NCBI GenBank assembly: GCA_942491575.1
Contig: CALOBT010000031.1
Location: forward strand, 248,001-312,000
Origin: CAZHNW01 sp942491575
GTDB lineage: Bacteria; Spirochaetota; UBA4802; UBA5550
Length of the DNA: 64,000 bases
Direction: 5' to 3'
A program made the position numbers and the translations under genes. The notes under the pieces were generated by a model, which saw only the letters and a list, made by a program, of their open reading frames with translations, made no database searches and was not told where the DNA came from. Positions 36,654 to 45,637 of the stretch are shown piece by piece (the stretch's first letter is position 1; each line of letters begins with the position of its first letter).

Positions 36654-37070
36654 TCAGTACCTTCCTTCAAAATAATCTTTTAAAATCATTTCGTGATCAA
36701 AAACGATTTTTTCCGGGAGCGTATCCGGGGTGACAATTATTGCTTCCTTCGCATCGTCTGCGGCCACGGGAAGTCCCTTTGAGCGGGCAACGAAAACCGT
36801 GGTGATGGTGTGTTGTCTCGGATCCCTGGAAGGATCACTGTAACTGTGAAATTGACGTGTCAGTTCGACATCCAGGGAAGTTTCTTCCTTTGCCTCACGG
36901 ACTGCAGCATTTTCAAGGGATTCACCGTAATCAACAAATCCTCCCGGAAGGGCCCATCCGTGGGGCGGATTTTTTCTTGAGATAAGTACAATTCCCTTTT
37001 TTTGATTATCATCAGAGAAAATTTCAATGATCAGGTCAACGGTGGGAACCGGATTTCTATAGCTGGTCAT
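36654..37070 (-). CDS. Nudix hydrolase
   Basis: About 138 residues from the ATG at 37070, which has GGGAGA upstream; a TTG at 37100 overlapping the previous gene is less likely. The Nudix box reads GGFVDYGESLENAAVREAKEETSL, matching G-x5-E-x7-REUxEE, with serine where the consensus has glycine. It hydrolyses a nucleoside diphosphate derivative; NUDT-type ADP-ribose or oxidised nucleotide substrates are common but not shown. Encoded between the PAS-kinase and the acyltransferase-hydrolase genes. Confidence 0.9.
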   Translation of the reverse strand: MTSYRNPVPTVDLIIEIFSDDNQKKGIVLISRKNPPHGWALPGGFVDYGESLENAAVREAKEETSLDVELTRQFHSYSDPSRDPRQHTITTVFVARSKGLPVAADDAKEAIIVTPDTLPEKIVFDHEMILKDYFEGRY

Positions 37071-37074
37071 TGTT

Positions 37075-38226
37075 CTATTCTCCCGGGAGATCTTTTTCAA
37101 GGGTCACCCGGTTTCCTTTTTTATTAAAGATTGTCCGGTCGAAGGATTTTTTAATCATCTGCAGTCCTACCCCGTGAAATGTATGGATAAGTGTAGAGCC
37201 TTTACTTTCGATGTCATCGTTCATATGCTGCTGCCAGTCAAAACCGAGGCCTTCATCTTCGATGCTGTAGATTACTTTTTCCGGGGTTAATTCATAATCG
37301 ACCTTTACCCTTCGATTGTTCAGGTGATCTTCATTGCTTGCATTTGTGAGAAGTTCCCAGTAGTTGCCGCCCATCTGTTTTAATTCGGTTTTTTGCTTGA
37401 AACCAATTTCCAGGTTGCCGTGTTCGATGGCATTGATGAGAACTTCCTGCAGGGCTATCTGAACATAGAGAATCTCCTCGCGGGGAAGTTTCCCGTCAAG
37501 GTTACGGGTGAGGCGGTAGCTGAAGAGGTGAACCAGGGAGAGGTCATTGGATGCCAGAAAGTGTGACTGCTCGCTTGTTAACCACTGGTTGGTTATGTAG
37601 TCTCTCTGGAGGAGGCGCCCTGTGACAAAAATATGCTGCAGTTCATTGTTTTCCATAATGGGATTCAGCTTCAGGTAAATGGTCTGTATATCCTGTTTTT
37701 CCTTTATAAATACCGTTGATATCAGTTCAGCATCTCTTCCCTGAAAGGCCTCTTTTAATTTGTCCAGGATCAGCTGCCGGTAGTGAAGATTATGGTCAAT
37801 CTGGGAAACGGAAAAAATTTCCCTGAGGGGCTTGTCAATGATTGATTCATGGTCAAGGTGCAGTGTTCTCGTAAAGGCATTGTTATAGTTGATAATCTGT
37901 CCGTATTCATTGAGGATAATTGCAAATTCCGATGTATGGTTTTTAAAAAGATTGGTGAAGTAGAGCTCATTGCTGACTTTGTTGAATTCCTCCGGTATCG
38001 GGCACATTATGATGAAACGGAGAATAATATAGAGAATTATATTCCCCGGGACCATGACGGTGCCTATAATAATTTCTTCATTCTGCGGAAGCCTGCCAAA
38101 AAAGATATATAGTGCCAGGTGGTAAAGTATGGCGAAGTAAATGCTGCCCGCAACTATAAACATGGCAAGGGTTCTGTCTATGTGCCGTTTGATGCGGTCA
38201 AGAGCCTGTTTTATCTTATCGATCAT
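37075..38226 (-). CDS. Membrane PAS sensor with SpoIIAB/RsbW-like ATPase domain
   Basis: 383 residues. Two N-terminal transmembrane helices (about 22-42 and 55-75), a PAS domain (about 93-210) and a HATPase_c domain with N-box LQEVLINAIEHGN, G1 IEDEGLGFDW and a terminal HGVGLQMIKKSFD. There is no HisKA H-box. The ATPase resembles SpoIIAB/RsbW anti-sigma factor kinases, so the output may be serine phosphorylation of an anti-anti-sigma protein; no such partner is adjacent. First gene of the operon with Nudix and the acyltransferase-hydrolase. Confidence 0.82.
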   Translation of the reverse strand: MIDKIKQALDRIKRHIDRTLAMFIVAGSIYFAILYHLALYIFFGRLPQNEEIIIGTVMVPGNIILYIILRFIIMCPIPEEFNKVSNELYFTNLFKNHTSEFAIILNEYGQIINYNNAFTRTLHLDHESIIDKPLREIFSVSQIDHNLHYRQLILDKLKEAFQGRDAELISTVFIKEKQDIQTIYLKLNPIMENNELQHIFVTGRLLQRDYITNQWLTSEQSHFLASNDLSLVHLFSYRLTRNLDGKLPREEILYVQIALQEVLINAIEHGNLEIGFKQKTELKQMGGNYWELLTNASNEDHLNNRRVKVDYELTPEKVIYSIEDEGLGFDWQQHMNDDIESKGSTLIHTFHGVGLQMIKKSFDRTIFNKKGNRVTLEKDLPGE

Positions 38227-38362
38227 AGGTTATATCTGTTTTGGGACGTTATGCTCGTATCTGGATAGTATACTTTCAGGGCTCAGCTTCTTCAAGCAAA
38301 ATTATTTTTTGGATTCCCGCACAGGCATCATATTCAGGTGCCTGTGCGCCTTTGTAAAAAAA

Positions 38363-38677
38363 TCATTCCAGGGTACAACCGAAACGTTCATCCCGGTAGC
38401 GTGAGGTATTTGAATACCAGAGTGCGGTAGCGGTGACACTTTTTTCTTTTTTATTAACAGAGTAGCCCTGTTGGGGGATAACAAGGCGTGACCAGTTTTT
38501 GCACTGTTCTTCGCTTCTTCCCTCCACGAACATGCAGGAACACATGAATTTAGAAAAGGCACCCGAGGCCATTGGCTGGAAGTTTTTGATATCCGACCAG
38601 TTTGCCCCGATAAAAATACCGAGGAGAAGGACAATCGCCAGTATTATGATGCTGAGTAGTTTCACTGTTTTTTTCAT
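38363..38677 (-). CDS. Small exported Cys-containing protein paired with a serine hydrolase
   Basis: 104 residues from ATG 38677, which has AAGGAG seven bases upstream; the longer frame to 38704 overlaps the upstream gene and lacks a ribosome site. An N-terminal hydrophobic helix (about 7-27) serves as signal or anchor. The body has CSCMFVEGRSEEQC and a C-terminal YRDERFGCTLE. From memory, similar segments form the N-terminal extension of some beta-lactamase-like hydrolases (FVSGR ... GCTL). Here it is a separate gene just downstream of such a hydrolase, so the pair probably works together. Role unknown. Confidence 0.7.
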   Translation of the reverse strand: MKKTVKLLSIIILAIVLLLGIFIGANWSDIKNFQPMASGAFSKFMCSCMFVEGRSEEQCKNWSRLVIPQQGYSVNKKEKSVTATALWYSNTSRYRDERFGCTLE

Positions 38678-38687
38678 AAATAGCTCC

Positions 38688-39884
38688 TTACCTGATGCTC
38701 TCAATTATCAGTTTGAGAAATCTATTCTGGTCGAAGGTCTTATCCCGGTTGTCTCCGGTATAGACCACCACCAGATCAAGGGAGGGGATTACATAGATAA
38801 ACTGCCCCCAGTGACCCATCGCCATGAAGCAGTCTTCCGGGACATCAGGGTATACCCGCTTTTTGTTCATCTCGGGAACATCCCGGTTGAGCCACCAGAG
38901 TGCTCCATAGGCGGGATCATCCTTTTCATCCTCTGACAGGTCCTTAGAGGTGTAATAGGCAGGGGCTACTGTTGTAGTATAGGTAACCCATCCCGCTGGC
39001 AGGATTCTTTTGTTTTCCCAGTTGCCGTCATTGAGAAAGAGGTATCCGAAACGAGCCATGTCCCTTGGTGTGGAAAATACATAGGAGGATCCGACGAAGG
39101 TTCCCGCTGCATCTTTTTCCCAGACGACTTTTTTCATGCCCAGGACATCGAAGAGCTTTTTCCAGGGATAGCTGTCATATTCCTTCGTTGACATGGTTTT
39201 TTTCAGCATAGCCATGAGCAGGTTGGGAGTGGGGCTGGCGTACTCCCAGCGGGTTTCGGGGGTATATTCCAGGTCCTGCTTTGCAGCATATGCCGCCATG
39301 TCCCTGTGTCCCGAAGTAAAAAGCATGGCATTTACGGTGGACTTAAGGGGAGACGCCTCATAGGTCTCGTTTGAATAGAGGCCGGAACTCATTCTCAGAA
39401 GCATGTCAATGGTGATTTTTGCATGATCGCCTCGATTCAGGGATGGCCAGTATTTCCATGCAGGGTCTTTTATGTTCAGTTTTTTCTCTTTAACGGCGAT
39501 GCCGAAGAGGGCATTGACATAGCTTTTAGAATCGGACCAGGTGATGTGCAGTGTATCTTTGGTGAAGCCTCCGGCATATTTTTCATAGACCAGGTAGCCG
39601 TTTTTGATGATGACGACACCATCTGTCCGGATTCCCTTCCGTTCGCTTTCAGGTGCCGGACGGGTAAAGGCATACTTTTCCATGATTTTCAGTTTGTCGC
39701 TTTTCATGCCTGCGGCGTCAGGTTTCTTTGTTTTCCACGCCTTTGTGGGCCAGTAGCTCCGTTTGGCTGTGGGGGATTTAAAAATACTTTTTTTACTGCT
39801 GCCGCCTTTTTCTGCGCTGGCGGTCATAAAAAACAGGCTAAGGCCAATCATTACAGCAGGTACAAGCAGGTAGATTTTTTTCAT
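38688..39884 (-). CDS. Beta-lactamase-fold serine hydrolase (class C / esterase family)
   Basis: About 398 residues from ATG 39884 (GAGG eight bases upstream); an in-frame start at 39923 would lack a proper signal peptide context. A signal peptide ends near TASA. The SxxK motif is SDSKSYVNALFG, the tyrosine motif lies in YASPTPNLL, and the third motif is GHWGQFIYVIP. The family includes esterases, D-aminopeptidases and 6-aminohexanoate-dimer hydrolase-like enzymes; true beta-lactamase activity is unlikely to be inferred from this alone. Followed 10 bases later by the small exported protein. Confidence 0.88.
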   Translation of the reverse strand: MKKIYLLVPAVMIGLSLFFMTASAEKGGSSKKSIFKSPTAKRSYWPTKAWKTKKPDAAGMKSDKLKIMEKYAFTRPAPESERKGIRTDGVVIIKNGYLVYEKYAGGFTKDTLHITWSDSKSYVNALFGIAVKEKKLNIKDPAWKYWPSLNRGDHAKITIDMLLRMSSGLYSNETYEASPLKSTVNAMLFTSGHRDMAAYAAKQDLEYTPETRWEYASPTPNLLMAMLKKTMSTKEYDSYPWKKLFDVLGMKKVVWEKDAAGTFVGSSYVFSTPRDMARFGYLFLNDGNWENKRILPAGWVTYTTTVAPAYYTSKDLSEDEKDDPAYGALWWLNRDVPEMNKKRVYPDVPEDCFMAMGHWGQFIYVIPSLDLVVVYTGDNRDKTFDQNRFLKLIIESIR

Positions 39885-39961
39885 GGCATGACCTCGATTA
39901 TAGTATTTGATACTTCCTAGCATGATTCGAATGCTTAGTCAAGGTAAATGGTTATTGGTAA

Positions 39962-39996
39962 AAGTATAAAGTACCAGGTATGAAGAGGCAGGTTGG
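39962..39996. repeat. Degenerate heptamer array
   Basis: Five successive 7-base units: AAGTATA, AAGTACC, AGGTATG, AAGAGGC, AGGTTGG, continuing in weaker form. Similar units occur at 34391-34463 and 41036-41060. Confidence 0.5.
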
Positions 39997-40089
39997 GGGT
40001 TGGGTAAGGACCTAGGTATCACTTCAGGGGAGCAATCAGTATTTCTGAAATGGAGGTACTGATGAATGCCCTGGAAGGAGAAGAATGTA

Positions 40090-40200
40090 ATGGAACTGCG
40101 AACCGAATTTGTCTTAAAATCTGTAAGCAAAAACGTCAATTTTTCAGAGTTTTGCGACGAGTACGGCATCAGTTCACATGCAGACCTGTTTAAGTGCTGA
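40090..40200 (+). pseudogene. IS481-type transposase N-terminal remnant
   Basis: A 36-codon frame that begins MELRTEFVLKSVSK and continues NVNFSEFCDEYGISS, closely resembling the helix-turn-helix start of IS481-family transposases, then stops at TGA 40198. A good ribosome site (GGAAGGAG) precedes the ATG. No DDE catalytic domain follows, so only the 5' tip of the gene survives. I could not find terminal inverted repeats. Confidence 0.55.
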
Positions 40201-40370
40201 TATTTTAAAAGTAATGGCTGATAAAACAGAGGTTCAACAGATGTTATTCAATTTAAAAGAAAGTTTGAAAAGTTACTTGGCCATGCGAAGGATGTTAAAA
40301 ACTGTAGACCTGCCCATTATTTCAGTATATATTCTATTAAGCAAATATCTCTACCTAATAATATGGTGCC

Positions 40371-40991
40371 ATGCTGATAAAAAACGGAAAAATAAACAGG
40401 GTAGTAAAAATATTCTTCACAATCTGGATGCTGGCATGGGCCCCATCCTTCGGGATATACTATGGTCCTTCACATTTTTTATGGCTCTGCAACATTACAA
40501 ACTTTCTTGTTCTGGTGGCCCTGTGGCGAGAAGACTCGCTGATTTTCTCGAGCCAGATTGTCCTGACACTTCTCATCGATTCTCTCTGGGTAATAGACCT
40601 GGCCTGTGCACTAGCCCTTAATGTTCATCCCTTCGGAGCCACCACCTATATGTTCGATCCGGCACTGCATCTTGCCATAAGGCTCATGTCCCTTTACCAT
40701 CTTTTTCTGGTTCCTCTAATTATTTACGGCCTCTGGTGTGTCGGTTATGATAACAGGGGATGGAAGCTTCAAACTGTGATTACAGCCGTTGCTTATCCCC
40801 TTACATATCTTTTTGGTGATCCCGCGGGGAACATCAACTGGCTATGGTATCCCTTCGGCATCAAGCAGACCGTGGTGAGCCTGGAGGTTTTTGTGGTAAT
40901 TCTCATGGCGGCCTTTCCCCTGATGCTGTATCTGCCTACCCATGGTTTGATCCGACTGTGGCTTTTTTTCAAGGGAAAAAGAAAATTATAA
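40371..40991 (+). CDS. Unknown integral membrane protein with about six helices
   Basis: 206 residues, highly hydrophobic, with a short basic N-terminus (NGKINRVVK) and a basic C-terminus (FFKGKRKL). It contains IYYGPSHFLWLCN and YPFGIKQT, which look conserved in uncharacterised membrane proteins, but I cannot name the family. A stop codon lies just upstream in frame, so ATG 40371 is the earliest start; the ribosome site is poor. Sequence from 40201 to the start overlaps no credible gene and may be debris from the transposase remnant. Confidence 0.65.
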   Translation: MLIKNGKINRVVKIFFTIWMLAWAPSFGIYYGPSHFLWLCNITNFLVLVALWREDSLIFSSQIVLTLLIDSLWVIDLACALALNVHPFGATTYMFDPALHLAIRLMSLYHLFLVPLIIYGLWCVGYDNRGWKLQTVITAVAYPLTYLFGDPAGNINWLWYPFGIKQTVVSLEVFVVILMAAFPLMLYLPTHGLIRLWLFFKGKRKL

Positions 40992-40995
40992 GGAT

Positions 40996-41140
40996 GGTAA
41001 AAAAGTAAAAGAGACCACGGATTTTTTGATAGGAAAAAGTATAAAGACAAGGTAAAAGTTTACTTAAAACGACCGATATTTATCACTGAAACTGGAAATT
41101 ACAGGCAGGAGGATAAAGACCACTTAACACTTTTAACTTT
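40996..41140. repeat. Heptamer-like arrays in a convergent intergenic space
   Basis: Plus-strand A-rich units near 40998-41012 and 41036-41060 (AAGTATA, AAGACAA, GGTAAAA) and a complementary set near 41128-41145. The outer arms pair imperfectly. The space separates convergent genes ending at 40991 and 41153. Confidence 0.4.
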
Positions 41141-41152
41141 TTTCTTTTTCTG

Positions 41153-42454
41153 CTACTGGTTCACATTTTCCGCTTTAAAGGCAAGAAAGAATAAAACAAC
41201 AGTAACGGACAGGCACGCCACTGCGGCGGGACCGTAGCTTCCAAGGTGACTGAAGGAGAGGCTGAAGAGAAAAGGCCCCATGGCACTTCCCGCAACAGCC
41301 CACGCCAGTGAGTAACCGGCAATTTCTCCCAGGTGTTTGAGACCGAAAAATCTCGGCCAGGTGACACTTGATAGAATGCCGAAGGTGCCCCCGGCAACAC
41401 CGTTGCCGAGGATTAAGATCCATATAGCGGTATTGTTATCTCCAAGAAATGGAAGGGCCCCCATTGAAAGCATCAGCCCAATGGCATGGACCAGGAGAAT
41501 GTATTTCAATTTAATATAGTCACTGATCCAGCTGCCGAATAAATGGAATGCCACGGAAATTACTGACGCGGGGAGAAAAATCGCAATAGCCTCGTTACGG
41601 CTCATCCCTGCGGATTGAAAGATGGACACAATATGAAATGTCATTGCCGTTATATAAAGAGAAAAGATGCTCAGTGTCAGGGTAAATATCCAGAAGGAGA
41701 AGGTCCTTCTGGCTTCTTCCAGGCTGTAGTTTTTCAGGGCTGTTGAGGGGGAAGTTATGGCACGCTTTTTGGGAACCGGAAGATTTCCGTCGGCGCTGCA
41801 TCCGCATTCTTCCGGGTTGTCCCTGAAAAAGATCAATACGAGAATCGAGAAGGCTACACCTATAATCCCTGCCAGGAATATCCAGGCCCCCCTCCATCCA
41901 TCCGCTTCTATCAGACTATTGATAAGCCGTGGAGAATAGGAAAATCCGAAGGAAACAAATACCCCCATCAAACCGTTTGCCAGTCCACGGTGATGGTCGA
42001 ACCACTTCATTACCATGTTCCTTGAAACCATGGTGAGTACACCCTGGCCCAGGAAGCGGAGGAGAAAGAATCCTGCAATCATCACTGCAATTGTAATCGC
42101 TGCGGGAGAGAAAAGTGTAACCCGGCACTGGAGCCAGAAGGCGTACCGGTCAATGTTGCTGAAAATCAACAGAATCAGGGCCAGCAGTATTGCCGTAACA
42201 AAGGCCATAATCCTGGCGCCAAATCGGTCATAGAGAACTCCGGCGCGCCGCAGTAGAAATGCACTGATTGTTGTCCCCACCAGGTAGGCGAAGCTTATCT
42301 GGTCACGGGAAATCTTAAGGGCATCGATCAGGTAGTCGGTAAATACGGAAACCCCCATGGTCTGTCCCGGAATACTCATAACCATGCCAATAGTGCCTGC
42401 AATCAAAATGATCCAGCCATAGAAAATGGGACTTTTCCCGGGAGAAAAGGGCAT
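41153..42454 (-). CDS. Major facilitator superfamily transporter
   Basis: About 433 residues with roughly 12 transmembrane helices. The start at 42454 gives MPFSPGKSPIFYGWIIL, the normal beginning of this oxalate/formate-antiporter-like MFS group; GGAG lies four bases upstream. Longer frames to 42553 add a hydrophilic leader without a good ribosome site. The motif DRFGARIMAFV between helices 2 and 3 is the MFS A-like motif, and a cytoplasmic loop with RDNPEECG is central. Substrate cannot be inferred; organic acids are typical for relatives. Confidence 0.85.
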   Translation of the reverse strand: MPFSPGKSPIFYGWIILIAGTIGMVMSIPGQTMGVSVFTDYLIDALKISRDQISFAYLVGTTISAFLLRRAGVLYDRFGARIMAFVTAILLALILLIFSNIDRYAFWLQCRVTLFSPAAITIAVMIAGFFLLRFLGQGVLTMVSRNMVMKWFDHHRGLANGLMGVFVSFGFSYSPRLINSLIEADGWRGAWIFLAGIIGVAFSILVLIFFRDNPEECGCSADGNLPVPKKRAITSPSTALKNYSLEEARRTFSFWIFTLTLSIFSLYITAMTFHIVSIFQSAGMSRNEAIAIFLPASVISVAFHLFGSWISDYIKLKYILLVHAIGLMLSMGALPFLGDNNTAIWILILGNGVAGGTFGILSSVTWPRFFGLKHLGEIAGYSLAWAVAGSAMGPFLFSLSFSHLGSYGPAAVACLSVTVVLFFLAFKAENVNQ

Positions 42455-42636
42455 TGAGCTCCATTTTCCCCTGTTATGTGTATTCTTCTTTATCATACCA
42501 GTTCTGGTTTCTCCACTGTCGAATTGGGGCTGAATCACCGGAAGGCGGCACACTATAGCGGCCGGTTTTTTTTGTCAAGAAATGGAAAGGGGTGTTGAAA
42601 AATAATGTATGATATTGGTAAGGCATGGTGGGGCAT

Positions 42637-45450
42637 CTATCTGTTGATTACTTCATACATCGCCCTTGCCATGTTTTTCAGAGAGTATGGCTTCTGGATG
42701 AAAGCCTTAACTCCCAGCTTCAGGATTTCATCCACCCGTTCATCCTGCTTGAAACCGGATGAGAGGAGTACCTTGACTTCAGGATTGATTTTCTTTAACT
42801 CGATATAAACTTCCTTTCCCGATAACTCTGGCATTACCATGTCAAGGAGAACCGCCTTGATGTTCTGATGATTTTCTTTGAAGTATGAAATCGCTTGTTT
42901 ACCGTTTATTTTTGTGATGGTCTGGTAGCCGCATTCTTTCAAAATTTCTTTTGATGTGATGAGCATTATCTCTTCATCATCAATAATGAGGATGGTTCCT
43001 TCCCCCTTGAATATTTCTATTTGCTCCTCAGGTGGTACTTCTTCCTGAATAAAATCTTCATTGTGGGCGGGGAGGTAAACATGGAAAATTGTACCGGTCC
43101 CCGTTTCCGAATAGACGTCTATAAATCCCTTATGCTGGTTTATGATATTATAGACCATGGAAAGGCCAAGGCCGGTCCCCTCTCCTTTTTTTTTCGTGGT
43201 AAAGAAGGGAGTGAAAATATTGGAGATGGTGGTGCTGTCCATGCCAACCCCGGTATCCTCGACAGTAATGACATGGTATAAACGGCTTTCCGTTTCCGGG
43301 TGAGTATTGATGAAATGAGTGTCCCCATAGGTACTGTCAACTGATACTGTCAGTGTCCCACCCCATTTTTCGGTTTCATCCCTCATAGAGGTCATGGCAT
43401 GTGAGGCATTAACGCAGAGGTTTAAAAGTACCTGTTCAATCTGTGATGCGTCGGCAAAAATAACAGCCGGTTCGGGGTATTCTCTGGTTTCAATCTTTAT
43501 TGATTTATCAAATGAATTTTGGCAGATTTTAATAATATTTTTGACTATGTAATTGCAGTCAGCTGGTGAAAGATTTAATTCCTGCTGTCTCGACAGGGTA
43601 AGAAGCTGATGAGTCATATCCTTTGCCCGAACCGAGGAGTCTTCGATAATGTTCAGGTAGTCTATCAGTTTGTCGTTGTTTATCAGATTGTTGTTTTCTA
43701 TCTTATGCTTGATAATTGATATGGTGCCGAAAATTCCGGACAGTACATTGTTGAAATCATGGGCGAGACCTCCCGCAAGGGTGCCGACTGTTTCCATTTT
43801 TTGGGCCTGTCTCAGCTGGGCCTCCTTTTTTTCGAGCTCGGTAATATTATCTATCCGGAGAACTGTCCCCTCTATGCCGTTGGTGACCAGTGGGTAGAGG
43901 ATGACGTTGTAGTAACCTGCTTCATTTATGAGGGCTCCCACGACCTTTTCAAATTTAACGGGCACCTTTTCAGAAAAGTTTTTAGCAGTGTCTATTATGC
44001 TGCTTTCCAGTGTAGTAAATACCTCTTCAAGAGGGAGGCCTATGGCATCAGTTTCTTTTATTCCCGCGACTTTCCCGGCTGCACTGTTCCAGTGGGTTAT
44101 ATTGCCCCGGTTATCAAGGCCGATTATTATCGAGGGCATTGAGTTTATTACATTATCGAGGTAGCTGCGGATTTTCTCTAATTCATCTGACTGTATTTCG
44201 ACCGTGTTCAGGGCCCTGGAAAAACGCATGGAAAGCAGAAATGACTGGGCAAAGATAAATACGAATATACCGAGGGGCATTAAGTCGTAGGCATCAATAA
44301 TGGCGTTATCATTGAGCAAAAAAACAATGATGGAGGTGAAAAGTACCAGGAAGCCAAGCAGAAAAATTTTAGCACCCTCTTTTTTTCTGAGTATGGCTAA
44401 AATCAAAACATACAACACATAGAGTAGTGAAATAAAAATGATTATCTGGTAGCTTATTGCAGAATGGGTGTATATTTTTGCGGGGGTAAAAACAACAATT
44501 AGAGTATAGATTATTCCTGTTACCTGCATGATGCGGAGAATTTTTTTATGAAATTCCAGAGGATAGAGTTTGTGAATGAAGGTGACGAAGAGGGGCAGGG
44601 CTACATAGCTGAAAATGTAGCTGAATTTATAGATAAAGCCCCAGTTCAGACCGGAATAGAATTCAACCATATAACCGCCGTCAAAGATGATTCGCCATGA
44701 AAAGAAGAAACATACAGCGCCGAAGAAGAGTGTTGACCGGTCACTTTTTCTTAACCAGAAGAGACCGAAGTGATAAAAGGCCATGATGAGAAGACTGCCG
44801 AAGAGAAAAAAGTCGAAGTTCCTGGTGCCTTCCCGTTTCCTGCGCATCTGTTCTTCCGTTCCCATTTCAATGGCGTTACGAATACCCCCTTTCTTATGGA
44901 AGTAATTAGATACCTGTAGAACAAGGTGAAGCGTTGAAGAATCGGAACGAAAGGTTGCGCTGCGGGGCAGATACTGGGGTACCATGGTATTGCGGCTTTT
45001 TCCTACCTTTCCATTAGACATGAGAAGGGTATTGTCTGCCCACAACCGGTAGGCTGTTTCCTGTTGTCTGATGTTAAAGGCAATCACCTGTTGTCCCTCA
45101 GGGAGTTTGACCTTCAGGCGATAGGTGGCATAGCCGTTTCCCGTGAGGATATTTCCTTTCAAAATGTATCCGTTCCAGACAGATGGTAGGTTCATGTAAC
45201 CGGTACGGTTAGTAATTTTTTCGGAGTCAAAGTCGGCCGGTTCCAGAAGCATCTTCCAGTAAAATTCCCATTCTCCATTTAATTTAACGGGGCCGTCTTT
45301 ATGCAGGTCCCATGAAGTCAGGTCAAGGTAGCCTTTAACTGACTTCACACTGTTTTTGGGGGAAGTAAATCCAGGCGTCGAAAAGGCGAGCAGTATTAAG
45401 ATTATTGAAACCACCCTGTAAAAGGCGGGCTGAAAAAATGAGTAATTCAA
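42637..45450 (-). CDS. 7TMR-DISM hybrid sensor histidine kinase
   Basis: 937 residues. A signal sequence precedes a jelly-roll periplasmic domain (about 35-200, with GEWEFYWKML), then seven hydrophobic helices (about 205-420) of the 7TMR-DISM type. A PAS domain (about 430-550) leads to HisKA with GGLAHDFNNVLSG, HATPase_c with VNASHAM, DTGVGMD and GTGLGLSM, and a C-terminal receiver with IIDDEE, AVLLDMVMPELSG and IQKPYS. The DISM sensor usually binds carbohydrate-like ligands. TTG at 45450 has a strong GAGGGGGG upstream and is the likely start. Paralogous in its kinase part to the gene at 3-1661. Confidence 0.93.
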   Translation of the reverse strand: MNYSFFQPAFYRVVSIILILLAFSTPGFTSPKNSVKSVKGYLDLTSWDLHKDGPVKLNGEWEFYWKMLLEPADFDSEKITNRTGYMNLPSVWNGYILKGNILTGNGYATYRLKVKLPEGQQVIAFNIRQQETAYRLWADNTLLMSNGKVGKSRNTMVPQYLPRSATFRSDSSTLHLVLQVSNYFHKKGGIRNAIEMGTEEQMRRKREGTRNFDFFLFGSLLIMAFYHFGLFWLRKSDRSTLFFGAVCFFFSWRIIFDGGYMVEFYSGLNWGFIYKFSYIFSYVALPLFVTFIHKLYPLEFHKKILRIMQVTGIIYTLIVVFTPAKIYTHSAISYQIIIFISLLYVLYVLILAILRKKEGAKIFLLGFLVLFTSIIVFLLNDNAIIDAYDLMPLGIFVFIFAQSFLLSMRFSRALNTVEIQSDELEKIRSYLDNVINSMPSIIIGLDNRGNITHWNSAAGKVAGIKETDAIGLPLEEVFTTLESSIIDTAKNFSEKVPVKFEKVVGALINEAGYYNVILYPLVTNGIEGTVLRIDNITELEKKEAQLRQAQKMETVGTLAGGLAHDFNNVLSGIFGTISIIKHKIENNNLINNDKLIDYLNIIEDSSVRAKDMTHQLLTLSRQQELNLSPADCNYIVKNIIKICQNSFDKSIKIETREYPEPAVIFADASQIEQVLLNLCVNASHAMTSMRDETEKWGGTLTVSVDSTYGDTHFINTHPETESRLYHVITVEDTGVGMDSTTISNIFTPFFTTKKKGEGTGLGLSMVYNIINQHKGFIDVYSETGTGTIFHVYLPAHNEDFIQEEVPPEEQIEIFKGEGTILIIDDEEIMLITSKEILKECGYQTITKINGKQAISYFKENHQNIKAVLLDMVMPELSGKEVYIELKKINPEVKVLLSSGFKQDERVDEILKLGVKAFIQKPYSLKNMARAMYEVINR

Positions 45451-45637
45451 AAATCCCCCCTCGGTAGTTTATTGTAGTAATAATTATAGAGGGATTCCCG
45501 TTACAATACAAGAATTTATTCATTTGGTGATTTTTGTTTTCCCGGGTAATTTTTAAAAAAATTTGAATATTCTCCCCTTTATTGGTTATTTTAAAGGCAT
45601 AAAGATTCTTCTCTGTTGCCGTATAAGCAGAATTGTT

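Noticed and set aside
40178..40621. Plus-strand frame of 147 codons overlapping the membrane protein start
   Set aside because: Its second half overlaps the clearly hydrophobic, longer protein in another frame and has no domain; its first part is transposase-remnant debris.
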